Assembly: GCA_947174915.1 (NCBI GenBank)
Contig: CAMWKV010000003.1
Coordinates: forward strand, 1 to 39,805
Length of the DNA stretch: 39,805 nucleotides
Direction of reading: 5' to 3'
DNA from: an uncultured Porphyromonadaceae bacterium
GTDB taxonomy: Bacteria > Bacteroidota > Bacteroidia > Bacteroidales > Muribaculaceae
Both the position numbers and the translations under genes were made by a program. Position 1 is the first letter of the stretch; every line of letters starts with the position of its first letter. Shown in pieces: positions 35,973 through 39,805 of the stretch. The notes under the pieces were generated by a model. It searched no databases. It was not told the DNA's origin and saw nothing but the letters and a program-made list of their open reading frames with translations.

Positions 35973-38939
35973 CTACTTGAGGGCTACCTTGCAGGCGTGG
36001 CCGTTGTTGCTACGCACTACATATACACCGGCGGGGAGCTTGAGAGTAGCTGTGGGGCCCTCGGCTTCAGCGACAGCCTGACCGGCAAGGTTGTAGACGG
36101 TGAACGAAGCAGCATCGGCGCAACTGATGGTGCGTCCGCGTACCACAATACCATCAGTAGCGGCATCGACTACTTCTACACCATCATTGGCCGGGTTGTA
36201 GAGGCGGTAAACTGCCATACCGTTGGCGGGAGTGTACTGATATATAATGTAGTCGGCCTTGGCACGACGCTCGGCGAAGAGCCAGTTGAAGGTGGAGTAG
36301 TTGCCACCGGTGGTGTAACCGATGTTGCCGATAGGCTCGACGTTATCAATGACAGTATCGAGTGTGAGGTCGCGTACGGAGAAGCCGCCGAGATAGTTGG
36401 CACCGGAGTTGTAGACGAGGATACGGTTGGCGCCTTCGGTGATGAGGGCGAAACCGCCGGTGCTGTTACGGTTCGGGGCAGAGGTGGTGGAACGGCCTGT
36501 GAGCACCTCGGTATTTGCACCGCCTGAGTATTCGGCGATACCGTTGGCGCGAACCTGATAGAGCCAGTTCTCCGAGTTGTTGTCGACGGGCACTACATAG
36601 CCGGCGGTAGTACCGGTGAACTGCACGTCGCCGCTGGTCTTGTAGCCTGTCACCTTACCGTCGGCGAGGGCGATGATGTTGATTTTGCTCTGCTTGTTGG
36701 GGTAGAGATAGATGTAGCCGCCGTCGCCGAGGAGGTCGCCGGAAGCGTTGATGAAGTTGGTCTGGCCCTCTACGGGTACTTCGACTTCTACTCGTACCGC
36801 TTCCTCATAGTCGTCAGGGCGTGCGCCGGCGGGATAAATAAGGAATGAGTGAGCAGTCTCTACGAGCTTGTCGTCGCGAACGATAATGTTGCCGGCATCG
36901 TCGCGGCAGCAGCCCCAGCCCTTACCGCCGGGGATAGAACCGATGCAACCGGTGTTGTCGAAGATGTATATCTTGGCATCGGCGCAGTCGTTGACATAGA
37001 AGAGACCGTCGACAGCGACACCCTGCTGGGCGTTGGTGCCGTCGATGTGCTCGGGCGCATTGTCGGTGGTGGTGGAGAGAATCCACTGACGCTCAAGGAC
37101 GAGGACGAGGTCTTCGGGGGTGCCGGCATTGGCGGCAGCCTTGCTGTCGAAACGCCATGAGCTGATACCCTGACCGGCCACAAGGGCGTGCAGACGTGAT
37201 GTGCCGTCGGCGCCTGGTGTCATGCCGGTGGCAACATAGTCCGTTGCGGCGAATGAGCCGAAGGGGGCGGTGACGGTGGCCATATTCTCGAGGCCGTCGG
37301 TGAGGTCGGCAACACTAAGGGCAGTACCGTCGGAGGCGCTCACGATGGCGTAGTTCTTCGCACCGTAGCGCATGAAGGATGCGGGACCCGTAGCGGCTGT
37401 CCCTTCGCTATACTTGTCCATGGGGATGCGGGTGCCGTCCCAGTTGAAGGTGTACTCGCGCGAGGGGCAGTTGGAGGAGGATACGAGGATGTTATTGCGG
37501 GAGTTGGGTGTCACCACGAAGCTGAATTTGCCCCAGTTGGCGGCAGTGTATTCGTTGGCATCGAGGGCGTAGACGGCAGTATCCATTGTGCCGCGATCCA
37601 CGTGGTAGCCGCACACACGATATGTGGGCGATGAGGCAGAGGTGGAGTATGCTACAGTGTAGATCTTGAGGTCGTTGGAGTGACCGGACACGGCGAAAGC
37701 GGTGCCTACGCGCGCAGAGATGAAGTTGCCGCACTCGGAGAAGAGCGAGGTGCTCATCAGCAGCGAGGGGGTGGCATCGGCATTGTCCCAGATGTATACC
37801 TTGAAGGGCTTGGTGGTGCTGTCGTCGTTGGTTACAATCTCGATGTTGCAGCCTACGAGCTTACCGTCGGCCGAGAGGGCGATGTCGGCGAGAGTAGTCT
37901 CACCGCCTTCGATTCCGGCGAGAGACATCTCGCGAGCGTCCTCGGCATCGGGGATGGCATAGAGCGAGGGACTGCCGGCAGCATCGGCGGCAAGTACGTA
38001 CCACAGGCCGGCGCCGCGGACGGCACGACGTACAGTCTTACCTTCGAGAGCTGAGGGCCAGGGGGCTACCGTCTCGTCGTCAACGTCATAGTTGCTGCGT
38101 ATTACGGGCGAGAAAGTGCTCTCGGGGTAGTCGGCGGTATTGGGGGTAAGCGCCGCGGGAGGGGTGAGCTCGGGTAGGTTGGCGGCATCGAGGTAGTCGG
38201 TGGTGATGTAGTCACAGCCCATGTTGCCGTATGTCTTGTAGGCTGCATCATTGTTGGCGGTCCACACATTCACCTTCAGACCCTTGTCGTGGAACTTGGT
38301 GACGCAGGACTTGTCGAAGTAGCCGGACTGGATATCGACGTCGATATTCCACTGCACACACCAGTCGAAGTGGCTGGACCAGTATTCGCCGGTGAGGAAC
38401 TGCAGGGGGATATCCGGATAGTTAGTGCGGATATACTCCAGACAGGGCTTCATGGAGGTGAGGATGATTACGTTATTGCGCATGCCGGCCTCCTCGATAC
38501 CTTGGATGAGCAGGGGGATGCGGGAGCAGTCATTGCTGTTGATACCGGTGGTCCACTTGAGCTCGATGAGCGCACCGATACCGCCCTCCTTACATATCTG
38601 GAGATATTCGGCCATGGAGCAGATAACACCGGTGTACTTCACACCGTTGCGAGTCTGCGAGAGAGTCTCGGACTTGAGTTCCTCGAGGGTTGAGGTAGCA
38701 AGCGTCTTAGTGCCGCCGAGACGCTTGGTATCGTCATCGTGCGAGCAGACAAGATGAAGGTCTTTGGTGAATTTTACGTCGGTCTCGAGATACTTATAAC
38801 CGAGTTCGACACCCTTCTTGAAGGACTCCTCGGAGTTTTCGAGACCCCATCCGCTGCCGCGGTGACCTATAAGAATAGGCTCGGCAGCCGCCGCGAGGGC
38901 GCACAACGCCATCAGACAGGCGATTAGTGTTTTTTTCAT
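35973..38939 (-). CDS. Glycerophosphodiester phosphodiesterase fused to a long propeller-like region and T9SS C-terminal domain
   Basis: 'PILIGHRGSGWGLENSEESFKKGVELGYKYLETDVKFTKDLHLVCSHDD' GDPD; C-terminus 'FTVYNLAGQAVAEAEGPTATLKLPAGVYVVRSNNGHACKVALK'. Start moved from 39065 to 38939 (signal peptide MKKTLIACLMALCALAAAAEP). Confidence 0.88.
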   Translation of the reverse strand: MKKTLIACLMALCALAAAAEPILIGHRGSGWGLENSEESFKKGVELGYKYLETDVKFTKDLHLVCSHDDDTKRLGGTKTLATSTLEELKSETLSQTRNGVKYTGVICSMAEYLQICKEGGIGALIELKWTTGINSNDCSRIPLLIQGIEEAGMRNNVIILTSMKPCLEYIRTNYPDIPLQFLTGEYWSSHFDWCVQWNIDVDIQSGYFDKSCVTKFHDKGLKVNVWTANNDAAYKTYGNMGCDYITTDYLDAANLPELTPPAALTPNTADYPESTFSPVIRSNYDVDDETVAPWPSALEGKTVRRAVRGAGLWYVLAADAAGSPSLYAIPDAEDAREMSLAGIEGGETTLADIALSADGKLVGCNIEIVTNDDSTTKPFKVYIWDNADATPSLLMSTSLFSECGNFISARVGTAFAVSGHSNDLKIYTVAYSTSASSPTYRVCGYHVDRGTMDTAVYALDANEYTAANWGKFSFVVTPNSRNNILVSSSNCPSREYTFNWDGTRIPMDKYSEGTAATGPASFMRYGAKNYAIVSASDGTALSVADLTDGLENMATVTAPFGSFAATDYVATGMTPGADGTSRLHALVAGQGISSWRFDSKAAANAGTPEDLVLVLERQWILSTTTDNAPEHIDGTNAQQGVAVDGLFYVNDCADAKIYIFDNTGCIGSIPGGKGWGCCRDDAGNIIVRDDKLVETAHSFLIYPAGARPDDYEEAVRVEVEVPVEGQTNFINASGDLLGDGGYIYLYPNKQSKINIIALADGKVTGYKTSGDVQFTGTTAGYVVPVDNNSENWLYQVRANGIAEYSGGANTEVLTGRSTTSAPNRNSTGGFALITEGANRILVYNSGANYLGGFSVRDLTLDTVIDNVEPIGNIGYTTGGNYSTFNWLFAERRAKADYIIYQYTPANGMAVYRLYNPANDGVEVVDAATDGIVVRGRTISCADAASFTVYNLAGQAVAEAEGPTATLKLPAGVYVVRSNNGHACKVALK

Positions 38940-38971
38940 GGGTAGTTGTTTTGGTTTAGATATTCTGAGCA

Positions 38972-39003
38972 CAAATTTACGCCATCTCCACGACAAATGC
39001 AAA
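38972..39003 (-). promoter_or_regulatory. Promoter of the GDPD gene
   Basis: Minus strand TTTG - N20 - TAAATTTG. Confidence 0.7.
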
Positions 39004-39098
39004 CAAATATCCCCCAGGCTACAATTGTACCCCCACCCACACTCCACGAAGCTACCCCACTTCATAACTCACAACCCATAACCCATAACTATCTAAAC

Positions 39099-39220
39099 CT
39101 CTGCGTTTCTCTGCTCCTCTGCGCTCTCTCTGCGTGAGCCTATTCCATCCAGGACGGGAAACACGCCACCCCGAAAAAGTCTCACGCAGAGAACACGCAG
39201 AGGAGCAGAGATACGCAGAG
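39099..39220. repeat. Long imperfect inverted repeat (40-bp arms, CTCTGCGT-rich)
   Basis: 39099-39138 and the reverse complement of 39181-39220 match at about 36/40 positions. Confidence 0.9.
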
Positions 39221-39379
39221 AACATTGCCGGAAACGGTTCAAAGCAAAAAATAATCCGTAGACATCCTCCCGCATAAAGGGGAGAAACCACGGATTATAT
39301 CGATGGATTATGAATCAAATTTGCGTAGGTTGTAGGCGCGTACTTGGGCGCTAAAAGCAGCCTCCGAGCGCCGTTGAAA

Positions 39380-39418
39380 AGAACAGGCCTAACCCGTCTC
39401 GGGCACGAGGCCTGTTCT
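39380..39418 (-). terminator. Hairpin terminator
   Basis: Perfect 11-bp stem AGAACAGGCCT / AGGCCTGTTCT, T-rich on the minus-strand 3' side. Confidence 0.65.
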
Positions 39419-39574
39419 ACCAATCGATAAAAAAACTAATTTATTTCTGTATTTGACTATTCTTCCGCCGGCTGTAGTGGCACGGATGCAAAGAATAGCT
39501 TCTCTCACGAGGGTCGCTCCATGGAGCAACCGACTTCAGCGGGGCGTGAGCCTGTGCGCCCTCTATCTTGCAAA

Positions 39575-39805
39575 CTAAAGGGCAACGCGGAAGCTACCGC
39601 GGGGGTTCGTGTTAAAGCTGGTGTTGGAGCTGCGGTAACTAACAAGGAAGTTGGAGGCAGCGGTGTTGTTCCAGCCACCACCACGATAAGGACGGTAGGA
39701 GCTACTCCAAGTACCGCTATTGTTCAAATAGCCGGCCGTAGTTTCATACTCCGGATAGCCAAGACCACTACACCACTCCCATACATTTCCCGACATATCG
39801 TATAG
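39575..39805 (-). CDS. Partial formylglycine-generating-enzyme/SUMF1-like (C-type lectin fold) protein, C-terminus only; continues beyond window
   Basis: 'LYDMSGNVWEWCSGLGY...YRPYRGGGWNN...RGSFRVAL*'; frame open to the window edge. Confidence 0.85.
   Translation of the reverse strand, partial: LYDMSGNVWEWCSGLGYPEYETTAGYLNNSGTWSSSYRPYRGGGWNNTAASNFLVSYRSSNTSFNTNPRGSFRVAL

Noticed and set aside
1-39805. tRNA or rRNA genes
   Set aside because: No cloverleaf or rRNA signature recognised by eye; tRNAscan/Rfam would be needed to exclude them fully.

Overview
The window looks like a chromosomal segment of a Bacteroidales bacterium, probably Muribaculaceae-like. The evidence is repeated TTTG-N19/20-TAnnTTTG promoters, T9SS-type C-terminal domains and a MurF-Alr fusion. 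Core genes include ilvE, beta-carbonic anhydrase, rpsF-rpsR-rplI, an SRP RNA, murF-alr, rmuC, proS and a DUF3127 gene. Accessory content includes: a two-domain RAYT-type HUH transposase; a PorE-like OmpA protein; a Wzi / lipoprotein / LegB / ATP-grasp / NeuB operon; a C25 (gingipain-family) peptidase bounded by 14-bp inverted repeats; an ABC efflux operon with its own two-component system; a GDPD/propeller/T9SS protein; and, at the right edge, a partial formylglycine-generating-enzyme-like gene whose C-terminus resembles a diversity-generating-retroelement variable region. The most striking observation is a one-gene insertion (AlbA_2/Schlafen-type ATP-binding protein) exactly between the response regulator and histidine kinase genes. 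It is flanked by 124-bp direct repeats that differ at 7 positions, mostly synonymous, and both host genes remain intact. All assignments come from reading the sequence and translations; no database search was run.
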